A stretch of 64,000 bases of DNA from Vigna angularis. Lineage: Eukaryota; Streptophyta; Magnoliopsida; Fabales; Fabaceae. The stretch spans positions 27,760,825 through 27,824,824 of the forward strand of contig NC_068974.1 in NCBI RefSeq assembly GCF_016808095.1. Direction: 5' to 3'. Made by a program: the position numbers and the translations under genes. The notes beneath the pieces were generated by a model. The model did not search any database. It saw nothing but the letters and a program-made list of their open reading frames with translations, and was not told the DNA's origin. Below, one piece after another: positions 1 through 11,449 of this stretch; the stretch's first letter is position 1; every line of letters starts with the position of its first letter.

Positions 1-640
1 GAAAGTTTTGCATAAACAATTCAAATAAAAATATCCACTAACATAGATTTTAGACTAAAATTGCTGTTTTGGTATCAATGTCAACTTCTTCTTTTTTCCC
101 TAAGCAACCTACACTATAATTGAACCATATGAATATTATTATACTATTTTTTTTATATTAAAATATATAATATAAATTAAAAATATTAGTTTAGCTAAAA
201 TATATGCTAAAGTAAAATGACCCTAAATAATTTCATATTATTTAAAAGTGGGAGTCTAAAAGTTTAAGTAATTTTTTTTTCATATATCATAAAACTATAC
301 ATCTTTAAATATAAAACTAATATAAGTTTTAAAATAGATAAATATATCAAATGTAATAATTAACATTAATAATAATATTTTAACATATTTGAGGTTGAAA
401 TATTTGTGTTATATATTGAAATAGAAAAATAATTTTAAATATGAATTATTATTTCTTAGACAAATATATCTAGTTTTACCTTATTTAGAAGTTGAAACTA
501 AATATTGTTTTAATAATATAAAATTTCATAAGGTATTTTAGAAGTAATGATAGTTTAAAAATAGTGAGACTCAGTTATTTTAATATTAAATGGTTTAGTT
601 ATAAATAGTTTTGTTATAAACGAGTTTCATTATTTTAAAA
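1..640. other. AT-rich sequence without recognisable gene
   Basis: This stretch is very AT-rich, with short homopolymer runs. I see no open frame of useful length, no splice-like exon and no recognisable repeat end. It probably flanks the LTR relic that follows. Confidence 0.5.
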
Positions 641-2194
641 CGTATCATCTTTCTAGAAACCATTTTTCTAGAGTTTCCTGTCTTCTCTCTAAATGTTCTA
701 ACTCTTGAGTCATCTCTTTGACGATCATAAGGTGCCTAATCGGTCACAGTGACAAGTCTAAAAATTCCTTGCGTTATAAAACAATATGGTAGTTCATTTG
801 TGAGTTTTGGTAGTGTTTTTGGTGTTTTGGGTTGTGTTAAAGTACAAAAATTGAGGTTTAGAGTAGTGAGATTTTGAATTAGAGAGTCTAGAATAAAGTA
901 GACAGTTTGATATTTGTAATTGAGTCATTTAAGACTTGTATAAGCCTTTATTTTGTTCTTTTGGTGTAGGGAGTGGTAGAAGTGGGTATTGATAGTCTAG
1001 AATGACTAGTTTTGGGTTTGTAGTGGTTAATTTGAGTTAGAAGTGTGTTTTCTAAGATGTCTCAATGCCTAAAGGGTTGTAAGAAACATTTAAACTTGTG
1101 TAGAGGGTAACCAAGGTCAAATTAGGTGAATTTTAGAAACTGATACAGCGCTCGAGCGTCCATATGGCGCAATTTCACCATATTTGGGTTTTCAAGTGTT
1201 AAAATCTCAAATTTTAAGGTTCATATCATTTTTGAACATTCTTTAGGTTATTTTGGGGGGTTTTGGACCCTTCCAGAGTTGTTGGTGATGGTTTCAAAGT
1301 TGTTTTCCTTGCTTAAGTGTAAGTACCAAGTTGCTATGAAGAAAATTATGTTATTTTATGATTTCTGATGACTTGTATGGGTGTTTCTATTTCTTTAATG
1401 TATGATCAGTAATATCATGTATTGGTATACTATGTGAATGTGAAGTGATCTCAATGGTTTCAATGGTATGGAAGAGAGTTCCAAGAGGAACTTCTGAGTA
1501 GTAGTTTCAAGTATTGTAAGTATGAATATAGGAAACTCAGTCTTGAAGTTGATCCTGACATTTTAATGGTCACCAATTCTCAAGTAGAGAAGGGTGAAGC
1601 ATGTCGTGAGATAGTAGGAGGTCCTAGTCTAGGGGCTTTACCTTGGCTTAAGACGAGTGATAACGGACTAACCTTGTGTGGTAGCTTGAGGTGGGCTAGC
1701 TATTTCACCACAACAAGTGCATGAATTGCCATAGCTTAATATTCATACTAATCTGGATGGTCAAGTCAAAGGTTTGCCATGCATAAAGGGGTTTTTTGGT
1801 TTGATGTGCTATGTGTTCTTGTGTGAATGTTAACATGTGTTAATATATCATTAATTTTTGTATTCTAGCTTACCCTTTTATTTGTGATTGTGTTGTATAT
1901 TTTGCTTTGTTTTCCCTCCTTGCTATGATCATCCTATGGGTGTGAGCAGGGGGAGATGAGGTCTCTTTGGAGCAGACGTTGGACGAAGGGGCTGTAGATG
2001 TTTAGTTGGTTTTAGACTAGATGTTGTAAAGAGTTTTATTCTAGTTACCTTATATATAAATTTTCAAATTTATGGCTATTTTTGGGATTACTGTAAATAA
2101 CTTTATATTTTCTTTCTTGTTAACTGTTCTTGCTAATATTGAGATTGTGATGACTCTTTTATATAGTTAAATACTATATTTTTGGGATGTTACA
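640..2194 (+). mobile_element. Degenerate LTR (copy A), right end certain, left end approximate
   Basis: The right end reads GGGATGTTACA, the same terminus as the intact solo LTR at 48120-50615, and a primer-binding-like site follows it. Blocks shared with that LTR include GGAGGTCCTAGTC near 1618 and GATCATCC..TGTGAGCAG near 1927. A second partial copy lies at 4157-4788, so 640-4788 looks like the remains of one retrotransposon with two LTRs. No gag or pol coding is visible. The left boundary was not found: 640 is where LTR-like composition seems to begin, and no TG start or TSD could be set. Confidence 0.6.
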
Positions 2195-2198
2195 TTTT

Positions 2199-2210
2199 TT
2201 GTATCAGAAC
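2199..2210 (+). other. Degenerate primer-binding site (initiator Met tRNA type)
   Basis: TGTATCAGAAC starts 5 bases after the LTR end at 2194. It resembles the plant retrotransposon primer site TGGTATCAGAGC, complementary to the 3' end of initiator Met tRNA. It supports reading 640-2194 as a 5' LTR. Confidence 0.55.
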
Positions 2211-4156
2211 AATTCTTCCTTAGGATGACCTGTGAGTTGTGGGTTTGTCGTGCCTTTTCTGTGGAATGTTGAGTCTAAATGGTATGGTTTACCATGTTCT
2301 CCAAGTCTAGATAGTAGAGTTGTGCATCTAACTATAAGTATTGAGAGCAGAAAATGTCTTGATAAGAGTAGTGAGGGTGCACACTCATGACTTTATCAGT
2401 GATGATTTTCCTTTCTTAATTTTGAAGGTTTGAGGAAAAGAAAAGGTTGTGATTCCAATTCTGTTGTCCATAGTGATTCTTTTCTTGTTCTTGCCTTTGT
2501 GGTAGTGTATTGTGCCCTATAGTGGCAAAAGAATGCAGATTCAAGGATAATTTGACCTGCATACTTTCATTAGTATTGGTTAAAGCCTTTGAGACAAGTT
2601 TTTCCTCAAAGATAGAGTGATGTGATGTGTTGGTGCTTAGGAGTTAGAAGATCAGAGTGATTGGTCTGCAAAGGATGGAGAAATATGTTGGAGTTCAGAA
2701 GCTACGTTTTCGTTGAAGGAGATTTAATAACAGAGTTAGAGGAGTAGAAATCATAAGTTCTATAAGAGGAGTACAACGTCGAATATTTTTGGCCTTTCAC
2801 GTCGAATTCGAGAACGACATGATATTGAGAGACGTTAAATTGACGTCGAATTTAAAAAGTTCGACATTAATTTAACGTCGAATTTTGTCAATATACGACG
2901 TTAATCAATTTTTTTTAATAATTGTAATCTTTTTTTACAACTCTACGAGATCTGAAAAGCAGAACTATGAACGGTAATATAGGATCAACAACAAATAACA
3001 AAGTTCAATCAAACAACAAACAAGTTCAATTAAACAACAACAACAACAAACAATTTCAACCAAACAACAAACAAGTGCAACGAATAAGTTCTTCAAAACG
3101 AAAACGAAAACTAACCTTCAAAAGGTAGGTTCGTCGGAATAAAGTGTTGCCACCAGTGAGAGAGAAAGCATAATGCGCATATGAAGGACAAGAACACAAA
3201 AATAATCGGTGAAAACAAATGAAAATCATACCTAAAGTAGTTAATTAACATGCATTTGTATCAAATGAAAGAAAGATTACATGTGATGCTCGTCAAACTT
3301 CGTTCGAGAAAAGTTTGAGCAGAGAAGAGGGTCTCGCGCGCTAAGATAAAGTTAATGAATTTTCAATCTCCCGCTCAATTTTTTATTGAATTCACTAACC
3401 TTTTGGCGTCTAACGCTGAGGCATTCGACGTTTTATATCCTTTTACGTCAAATTATAATTCTAAACGACGTTTAATAATTTCACTTATTTACAAAATTGA
3501 CACCGGTCATTTTTAACATTGGCTATTGAATAGTTAGATATTGAATGTGTGACGTTATACACTGTTTTTTCACTAGTGAGTTGAGTTTAAAGGCTAGGAT
3601 AAGCAAAGTTCGAGAAGACAACATAGTTTTGCATATAGCCAATGTTTGAGATCTAAAAAAGAAAAATGGTGTAAGAATTGAGGTTAAAGTTAAGAAAGGA
3701 ATATGAATTTTGAAATGGACCAAGAGGCAACAAATCTTTAGAAAAGAAGTATAAGGTGAAGAACTATTTTAGGAGCATTTGAGTAATGCATAGTTTCTAA
3801 GTTGGATAAAATGAAGTTTTAAGAGAATGGAGCATTGTTTGGTTTGTAAGCTAAGTAAAATATTCAGAAGGAGATTATTAGATCTTCTCAACAAGCGAAT
3901 GCATCAGAATCAAGTTTAGAAGGATGTTTCACGATCAGCGGATTGTATATAAGGAAGGTTGACTTTGGACTAAGGTGAAAGATTTTAATCGCAGAAGGAA
4001 GGAGCACATTAGAACGCCAATTTGGTAAGGAAAGGTAAGGTTAGAGGATTAAGAGAACAATGAATGAAGAAATGAGAAGAAAGGTATGGAAATAGATGAA
4101 AAAGGGGTGTCTACAGTATTTGTCGCTCAAGCGGGTATCGAGTATGAGTAGAGAGC
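2211..4156 (+). mobile_element. Internal region of a decayed LTR element, no coding capacity left
   Basis: This lies between two copies of the same LTR sequence. No gag, protease, reverse transcriptase or integrase motif is visible in any frame; every open frame is short. A CACTA-like insertion occupies about 2758-3578. The remainder is purine-rich and repetitive. It fits a non-autonomous or strongly deleted retrotransposon. Confidence 0.5.
2758..3578. mobile_element. Small non-autonomous CACTA-type element
   Basis: The right end reads TTTTTTCACTAGTG, matching the CACTAG.. terminus of the full CACTA element at 10455-19476. Both subterminal regions carry many copies of ACGTCGAA and its variants, in both orientations (about 2775-2900 and 3405-3490), as expected of transposase-binding repeats. 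The left end is decayed (TTCTATAAG at 2758), so a 3-bp TSD cannot be shown cleanly: AGT follows the right end, and AGT also occurs at 2756-2758. No coding sequence inside. Confidence 0.6.
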
Positions 4157-4788
4157 TTGAGTTGGGGGATTTGGACCCTTCCGGAGCTGTTGGTGATGGC
4201 TTCAAAGCTATTTTCCTTACCTAAGTGTGAGTATGAAGTTTCTATGAAGAAAATTATGTTATTGTGTGATTTATAATGACTTGTATGAGTGTTTCTATTT
4301 CTTTAATATATGATCAATAGTCTCATGTATTGGTATAATATGTGAATGTGAAGTAAAATCAATGGTTTCAATGGTATGGAAGAAAGTTCTAAGGAGGAAC
4401 TTCTCGGTGGTGGTTTCAAGTATTGTAAGTATGAATATGGGAAGTTCAGTATTGGAGTTCATCCTGACATTCTAATGGTCACACATTCTCAAGTAGAGAA
4501 GGGTGAGACATGTCGTTAGAATAACAGGAGGTCCTAGTCTAAGGGTTTTTACCTTGACCTAAGACGAGTGATAACGGAATAACCTTGTTTTGGTAGCTTG
4601 GGATGAGTCAGTTGTTTCACCGCAACAAGTGCATGAACTGTTATAGCTCAATATTCATACTAATTCAGATGGTCAAGTCAAAGGGTTGTCATGCATAACG
4701 GGGTTGTTTGGTTTGATGTGCTATGTGTTCTTGTGTGAATGTTAACATGTGTTAATATATCATTAATTGTTGTATTCTAGCTTACCTT
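4157..4788 (+). mobile_element. Partial second LTR copy (copy A')
   Basis: It repeats about 630 bases of the LTR at 640-2194, from the block ggacccttccggagctgttg to the block ending ctagcttacc, in the same orientation. It lacks the LTR 3' end. Together with copy A it brackets the internal region 2211-4156. Confidence 0.65.
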
Positions 4789-5248
4789 AACTTGATTATA
4801 TATATACACACACAGTAATAAACTACTAAAATATCATTAATATATTTAAATTGTCTAACCAGATAATTCAATAGATATAAATTATTAGTATTGTCTCCTT
4901 TTATATTAATTTTTAGAAAAGACAATTTTTTTTTTTAAAAAAAACTTAGAGATAGTAAATAATTTTCATATAGAAGAAGAAGAAACATAAAGGACAATAG
5001 ACTTTGATTTTAAAAATAATCAAGACAAAGAAAAATTGTAATTAGTAGTAAACTTAAAATTTTGATGAATTTTTAAATTTGTTATTTAGAACATGAAGCC
5101 TTAAAAACCTCTATGCTTCAATTTTTTCAACAATCAAGAATTATACGTCTTCTTTAAGATAAAATAATAATTAAAACAAAGATAAAATTTAGAAATTTTA
5201 ACGAATCTTTAGGTCTCGATTGCTAAGAAACCAAAGCATAAAGCTTGG
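4789..5248. other. AT-rich spacer, no gene seen
   Basis: A short TA/CA microsatellite starts it (about 4799-4815). The rest is AT-rich with short poly-T and poly-A runs. Nothing recognisable. Confidence 0.45.
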
Positions 5249-7682
5249 TGTAACATCCTAAAAATACAGTGTAGAACCATATAATTGGAACATCACATTC
5301 ATAATACTTCAGATCAGTTCTTACAAAAGATAGAATGTACGGTTATGGCCGAACGGCCTTACAGAATAGCAGGGAGATAAAACTGTACAATGGCTACCAC
5401 TAGAACGAACGGTTTACAAAATACTTATACCGAACGTTCTTAAGGTTCAGTCTTCACTTCCACCTCTTCCAGTGCTTCTTCCAGCAACTCTTCTCCTTCT
5501 GCTCCCACCCACAAGGTGATCATCGCAATGACAAGGATGAACGAACGAGAATACATGACAAGACAGGACATAAGGGTAAGCTAGTGTAATTTAATTAACT
5601 ATGTTAACATACAATTCAGATACCCACATAATACAATTATACATATATAGAAATCATAAAACATGTTTTAACCGACCACTTTACACTGACTGTCCGGACT
5701 AGTATGAATATGAGCTATGGTCGTTCGTGCACTCGTGGGTGGTAATCTAGAAAACCACCAGTATTACCGCAACATGGAAAAACCCTTGAGCTTGCCACAC
5801 GAGGTTAACCCGTTATACCTCACCTTAGGTCAAGGTAATACATACCGCCCAGGCTAGGGTCTCCTGCTATTCTCACCACATGCATCACCATTCTCTACTT
5901 GAGACTCAGTGACCATTAGAATTTCAGGATGAACGCCAATACTAAGCTTTCCCTATTCATACTTTTACCACATTACAACCAATCACTGAGACATTCCTCC
6001 TTGGAATTCTCTTTTAGATCCATATATAATTTTCACATCATACTTTCTCATCCATCACATCTTTAAATAAATATCACACCTAACAGTACAACAATAACCC
6101 CACCTTTGAACACGACCGAACGTGAAAGATCAACATAACCTATGAACAAGACCGAAAGGGAGAGCACTCCCAATATGAGAACATGACCGAACGGTCATTT
6201 AGAGAATAAGACTCAAGCAAGAGTCGAACACTTGGATTTATATCAAGCACTTATGATTTAGAACGAACAATATTGTCTTAGACCAAACACTATTAACTTA
6301 GTACAAGTACGATATTGAGCACTAGTATGAGAACGAGCGCTCATAAGAGACCACACAACTCAATAATACCGATTGCTAACACTATCATAAACACTTAGTA
6401 CAAAACCGAGCACTATATCGAACGAGCGCTGGTCCAAGACCAAGCACTTACCAAGAACGAGCGCTAGTACAAGACTGAGCACTACCAAGACCGAGCACTA
6501 GTACAGAACAAGCACTACCAAGACAGTACATGACCGAGCGCTATCACTAACCTAATGGCTAGTACAAGACCGAGCGTTATCATTAGCCTAACGGCTAGTA
6601 CAATACCGAGCGCTATCACTAGCCTAACGGCTAGTACAAGACCGAGCGCTAGTACTATCATAAATAATAGTATAAAACCGAAAACTATATCAAGAACGAG
6701 CGCTACTGAGACCGAACGCTTGGTCCAAGACCAAGCACTACTAAACTTAAGTAAACATGAAGGAATGTACATATACAATTACGCCACACTTATTTTTAAT
6801 GAAAAATAACGATAACATCTATGAGTTTACGTATTATAGAATACATTAACTAAACTGTTTAGGAAACATAAAGAATAATTATACTCAGACCGAACGCTTA
6901 CTATTAAACCGAACAACACAACCAAATTATCACTACGAAGCCTAATACTGCTAAGCCTAAATATATGACCAGACCGAGCGTTCTATACCGATCGATTTTC
7001 TACAAAACTTGTAGAACTTCTCAACCACTTCACAAATTTCATCCAAACCCAGAATATTGCATATAACAGTCCACACCCAAAATCACCGAACATCAAATAA
7101 TTCAATTTCACATACATGCATGATCATCAAACAACAGTTTCATACATCAAAACTAAGTAATTAAATTAGCTAGCTTCCCTTACCTCTTAAGCGTAACTGA
7201 ACGTTCACAATGCAGAATAGGGTTCTCCTCTACCAGAGGCCTTAACGTTCTACAGTCACGCTTTAAGAAACTAAATCAAACATAAGACCAAAAATACTCA
7301 GAATGAGAGGATCAACTCATGCAACCAAAAATTTGGGTTTGCATGCGACAGAAAACACACGGCTGAGGGAAAGATGAACTTACCAGCTCGGAATCAAAAA
7401 CTGATCGGTTCAAACAAACGCCCTCGACGCCGGGAATGCTCAGGTGTGGTCTGTTTGATGATCGGAAGAAGAAAAGAGTAAGATTTCTTGAAGAGAAGAT
7501 GAAGAAATCTAGAGAGAAGGAGAAGAAAATGAAAGTTCAGGACTTTGGGGAAGAAAGGTGCATGCAGAAATGGCGTGAATTTTTGAAAACCTAGAGTTTT
7601 ACTTCTACCGTCAAAATCGAACGGCCAACCTCCTGCTGCCACCTGTTTTTCACTTTCTGAAATTCTAACTCTCTTTTTGACA
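5249..7682 (-). mobile_element. Solo LTR (copy B) of the TGTC...TGTTACA family
   Basis: Read on the minus strand it starts TGTCAAAAAGAG (7682) and ends TGTTACA (5249), the termini seen in the complete LTR at 48120-50615. It shares the blocks around the translated-looking start region, the GGTCCTGC/GATCATCG blocks and dense CGTTCG/CGAACG motifs. It is 2434 bp, close to the 2496 bp of the other copy. The flanks are CTTGG (5244-5248) and CTTCT (7683-7687), so only 3 of 5 TSD bases agree. No primer-binding site follows either end, so a solo LTR is more likely than a full element. Confidence 0.7.
6533..6648. repeat. 36-bp tandem repeat inside LTR copy B
   Basis: The word ACCGAGCG recurs at 6533, 6569, 6605 and 6641, giving three 36-bp units with few changes, ending GGCTAGTACAAG. 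Looser copies of ACCGAGCGCTAGTAC extend from about 6390 to 6740. The open frames here (6515-6809, both strands) are products of this repeat, not genes. Confidence 0.8.
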
Positions 7683-9496
7683 CTTCTAAAATTAAAACAT
7701 GCAAGGCAATGTTTTAAAAATTAAAACTGAAGTAGTAAATATTGGTAAATTTTGTATTTAAATAAATATTCATTGTATGAAAAATACAACTCTAGAATTC
7801 GGTTTTTAATAAATGTTAACTAATAATAATAATAAGAATTCTAATGGAGAAAAATGTGTGCTTGAAAATTGTAAAAAGTGAAATATTTAAAGCATAGATA
7901 CATATGTCAACACAAACGACAAAGAAGAAGTAAACGATCGTAATGTACAAAAATATTCAGAGCAATACGTTTTTATTGAAAATAAGTAAAATTTGTCGTG
8001 TAAAAATATGCTTCAAAATAAGAGCAAAGACTCTAATTCTTGTATTTGTAAGATTTTTTTTAGCAAAAATCATTTTAAAATTAAATTCGTCTAAATAGAT
8101 TAAAGTGCACTCTTTGACGTAATATAGGTGACGTATAATAGTCGCATTTTTATGGTAAATGACGCAATAATATCACCACAAAGATAATTGCGTATTTGAA
8201 GTTCATCCTTGAGGACATTGGACATAGGTCAACGATGGAATTGAAGTCTGTTAAATATTTATTAAAGTCAAAAAGTTGAAGCAGAAAAGCACTTTGTTCA
8301 TTTCTTGAGCAAAATCTTCGATGCTTCTCAAAACTTTATCCGGTAACTTTTTCGTTATGCACTAAAGTTCGTATTCCTCCAACTTTAATTTTGCAGTTTT
8401 GATTACTTCAAATCCAAGACGCCGCAATTTCGCGGAAAAGATGAGGAATCGTCGCGGATGAAGTTATCAAAAGCATGCAAAACTAATTATATCAACACAA
8501 GAAAAGGTTGCAAAATTTATTTATTTTGAATTTATAATTAAACTCTCATATATCTATTAAAAATATGATAAAAGATTATAATGTATAATTTTGAATGAAA
8601 CCTTATCTTATTAAACAAAGTCTAAGAAATTGAGTTAGAGTTATTTTTAATTATCTTAATAAACTTGATCATATTTTTTTAAGTGAAAAATAATTTTTTT
8701 ATTACATTCTTAGTTATTTTTAAAAAAAAAATCTTAAACAAGAACAGAGGAAAAGTGTGTCTCTCTAACAAACAAATATCTGCGTAGTGCCAAAGAAACA
8801 ACAGTCAGAGGTGGCACGATAATGTGAACAGAAACAGTAAGAGACAGCGCTGCTATTTGAACAGTGAGATTGAATCATCACCATTCTCACTCTCAGAATG
8901 GATCGTTTCAAATGAGAACACAAAATTAATGATGAATGACAATGGACTCATGAATGAACGTAGCGTGTCCCCTCGAAGCTTCGTTACAGTAACTGTTGTT
9001 ATATTAGACAATTATAAATGTCAAGTTTTAACTCTATATTTTAATTCTTAGATAATATATTAAAAAAAAATTATTTGTACATGCAGAATTTTCTTTTTAT
9101 TATACATTTTTTACTTTATTTCATCTTTTAATATTTTACTAATAAACCTGATCACTCCAACCGGAATAAATATAGATAGTTTGGGTCTACTCCTACTGTG
9201 ATTTTTTTTATTTGAAAAAAACTAAAGTGATTCATAAGAAGATTAACATTGATTAATTAAATTTAAACATCTCATATTAGTGAGTTCTGACTGAACCACA
9301 GCAATGAGTTTCTCACACGGTTTTATTGAAACTTGAAACGTTTGTAATTATGTTTACAAAATTTAACTCTATTAATTATATTTTTAATCAATGTTTTTTA
9401 TCTATTGATTTTTACTAAAATTTAGCTAACAAATTGAAGATATTCTTTAAGAAAACCTTAAAGATAAGATATTTTTTGACATAAACATATGGAGTC

Positions 9497-9575
<79 letters not shown>

Positions 9576-9658
9576 TTTTTTTTTTAAACCTTAAAAATAT
9601 TACAAAATGTATAAACATTTTAATGTGTAAACTTTTTTATCATAATAATAGCTTTGAT
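7683..9658. other. Intergenic, no gene recognised
   Basis: AT-rich sequence with isolated moderate-GC patches (about 8100-8470 and 8750-9000). The open frame at 8824-9051 has no recognisable motif and no codon pattern that sets it apart. One (TA)n array lies near its right end. Confidence 0.45.
9500..9567. repeat. (TA)n microsatellite
   Basis: Uninterrupted TA dinucleotides, followed by TGTGTG and a poly-T run. It creates spurious IYIYIY open frames. Confidence 0.95.
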
Positions 9659-10451
9659 ACTATAACATCTCGTTTGAATAGTATACAATGACATTATATA
9701 TAAAGAAATGAAATGACAAGTTTCTCACATATAATACATATAAAAACCTATTATTGTTTTACAAAATTTAATAAGATAAAAAATCTAACAATCTAACTAT
9801 AAACTTCATAATCACTCCCCTTCCATATTAGATCAATGAAAATATTTTCATCTGTTCACATCATTAAGGTGATTATTGCAAACAAAAGAAACACACAAAC
9901 GTACAAACAGAAAAGAAATATTCAACCTATTATTAAACCAATACCCTAACCATTTACCCATTTAAACATATAACACTAAAATCACCATTTATGCCCTTAA
10001 TATCATCAAGTTAGACCATTAAAACAAGTGAAATATAACAAACAACTTCATCAGAATTTTTTCATACCAAACCATAAGATTCCAAACCTGAACACCTAAA
10101 CATAACACACAACATTTCAGCAACAATTCCTAACCCTCATATTTCGTCCAAAATTAGTAGCATTCAACAAGCAATCATAACAATATTTAAATAATAACTT
10201 AATTAATTAAAGCAATCATTCCAATTAATCACGAACTATCAAACATATAAACACAAATCAAGTTATATAAGAAATTGAGTACAATAATATTTAGCTTCCC
10301 TTACCTTATAAATGATCAAACCACTCTAAAAGGCCTAAAACAATACCAAACACACATGAAGTTCTATCTTCTTCTACAAATAAAAAAAATACAATCAAGG
10401 TACATTGTTAGAACCATTGATCAATAGAGAGTCTTATAGAAGACTCAAAGG
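9659..10451 (-). mobile_element. Relic LTR (copy C), first part, interrupted by the CACTA element
   Basis: The segment runs parallel to solo LTR copy B: TATAACATCTCG at 9659 corresponds to TGTAACATCC, 'aaggtgattattgcaa' near 9866 to 'aaggtgatcatcgcaa' in copy B, and 'tagcttcccttacctt' near 10293 to the same words near 7170. It is shorter and internally deleted. The matching continuation lies beyond the transposon at 19480-19700. Confidence 0.55.
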
Positions 10452-10454
10452 TCA
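10452..10454. repeat. CACTA target-site duplication, left copy (TCA)
   Basis: TCA directly precedes CACTAGTGC and is repeated directly after TACTAGTG at 19477-19479. Three bases is the normal TSD of CACTA elements. Confidence 0.85.
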
Positions 10455-10489
10455 CACTAGTGCAGTCAGGGGAAACGACAGCGGTTATT

Positions 10490-10856
10490 TTTGCCCATAG
10501 GCAGCGGTTCCCGAACCGAGGCATATCTAGGCGTACTTTTTGCCTCGAGTGAGAACCGAGGGATAAAAGGAGGAGATTTGGCCTCGGTTCAGCCTTAACC
10601 GAAGTAGTAGATGTTTTGGTTTTTTTATTTTATTTTTTTCGTAGGACTTTATGCCTCAGTTCATTCTGAACCGAGGTAGTATGTCCCCCTCTATTGCCTC
10701 GGTTGAAACCCTAACAGAGGCAGTAGAGCCCATTTTTGTTTTTTTTTTCATCCGCCAGCCTTTCTGCATCGGGTGTGACCTTAACCGAGGCCATAGGAGG
10801 CTTTTCTACCTCGGTTATGACCTTAACCGAGGCATATTTCCCTGTGTTTTTTTAAA
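10490..10856. repeat. Left subterminal repeat array of the CACTA element
   Basis: About seven units of the form CCTCGGTT - spacer of 6 to 10 bases - AACCGAGG, each a small hairpin, spaced roughly 45 to 50 bp (for example around 10505, 10580, 10650, 10695, 10765, 10810). In En/Spm such subterminal motifs are bound by the TNPA-type protein; that role is inferred here. The open frame at 10651-10860 is an artefact of this array. Confidence 0.8.
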
Positions 10857-11449
10857 ATGATGTCTGTTTCTGCTACATTCCCAACTACAGAAACAGACTT
10901 GCATATATATTTACAACCAGAACAGTCCAGAATAATCCAGAAACGTATATTTTGAATAAAAATTATATTAAAACATAAATACGTTCAATGGAATCATAAA
11001 TCAACTTCTTAGAAGTATAAATCAATCCAATGTAATCATAAATCAAGTTTGAAGCATAAATCAATGCAATGTACAAAGTTAAACTAATAATAATGTAGAA
11101 AATCATAAAACAACTTAGAAACATAAACTTAGAACTTACTATATCCTAATATCTACTACATACTATTATATAATTGAATTACATATTTAGCCAGTGTTTT
11201 CCTCACGAGTTGAAGTAACTTCTCTGGAATTGGAGCAGTCTTATTGAATCTCTACATAAAACACAATGATTTCAATTAGTGTATATGAAATCTAAACTAT
11301 AGAGAAAATAAAATTCAAACCTAAATATTACCGTTTCCCATCCACTGGTGTAATGTGCACGAGTAATGGTCATATCCAAAACATGACGTAGTAACCACAT
11401 TCATATGACCTCGTTTGTCTATTACACTACAATATATCATCATAATTAT

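Noticed and set aside
2195..4156. Possible gag-pol genes between the two LTR copies
   Set aside because: No frame over about 70 codons and no protease, reverse transcriptase, RNase H or integrase motif.
6515..6809. Overlapping 87-aa and 84-aa frames on opposite strands with repeated peptides
   Set aside because: Both are products of the 36-bp tandem repeat inside a solo LTR; no independent sign of coding.
5244..7687. Perfect TSD for solo LTR copy B
   Set aside because: The flanks are CTTGG and CTTCT, agreeing at only three of five bases; I report the LTR without claiming a TSD.
9415..9618. Open frames rich in IYIYIY (also near 23537-23887, 31224-31454, 38191-38376, 52904-53236)
   Set aside because: They are translations of (TA)n microsatellites and share no conserved flanking sequence.
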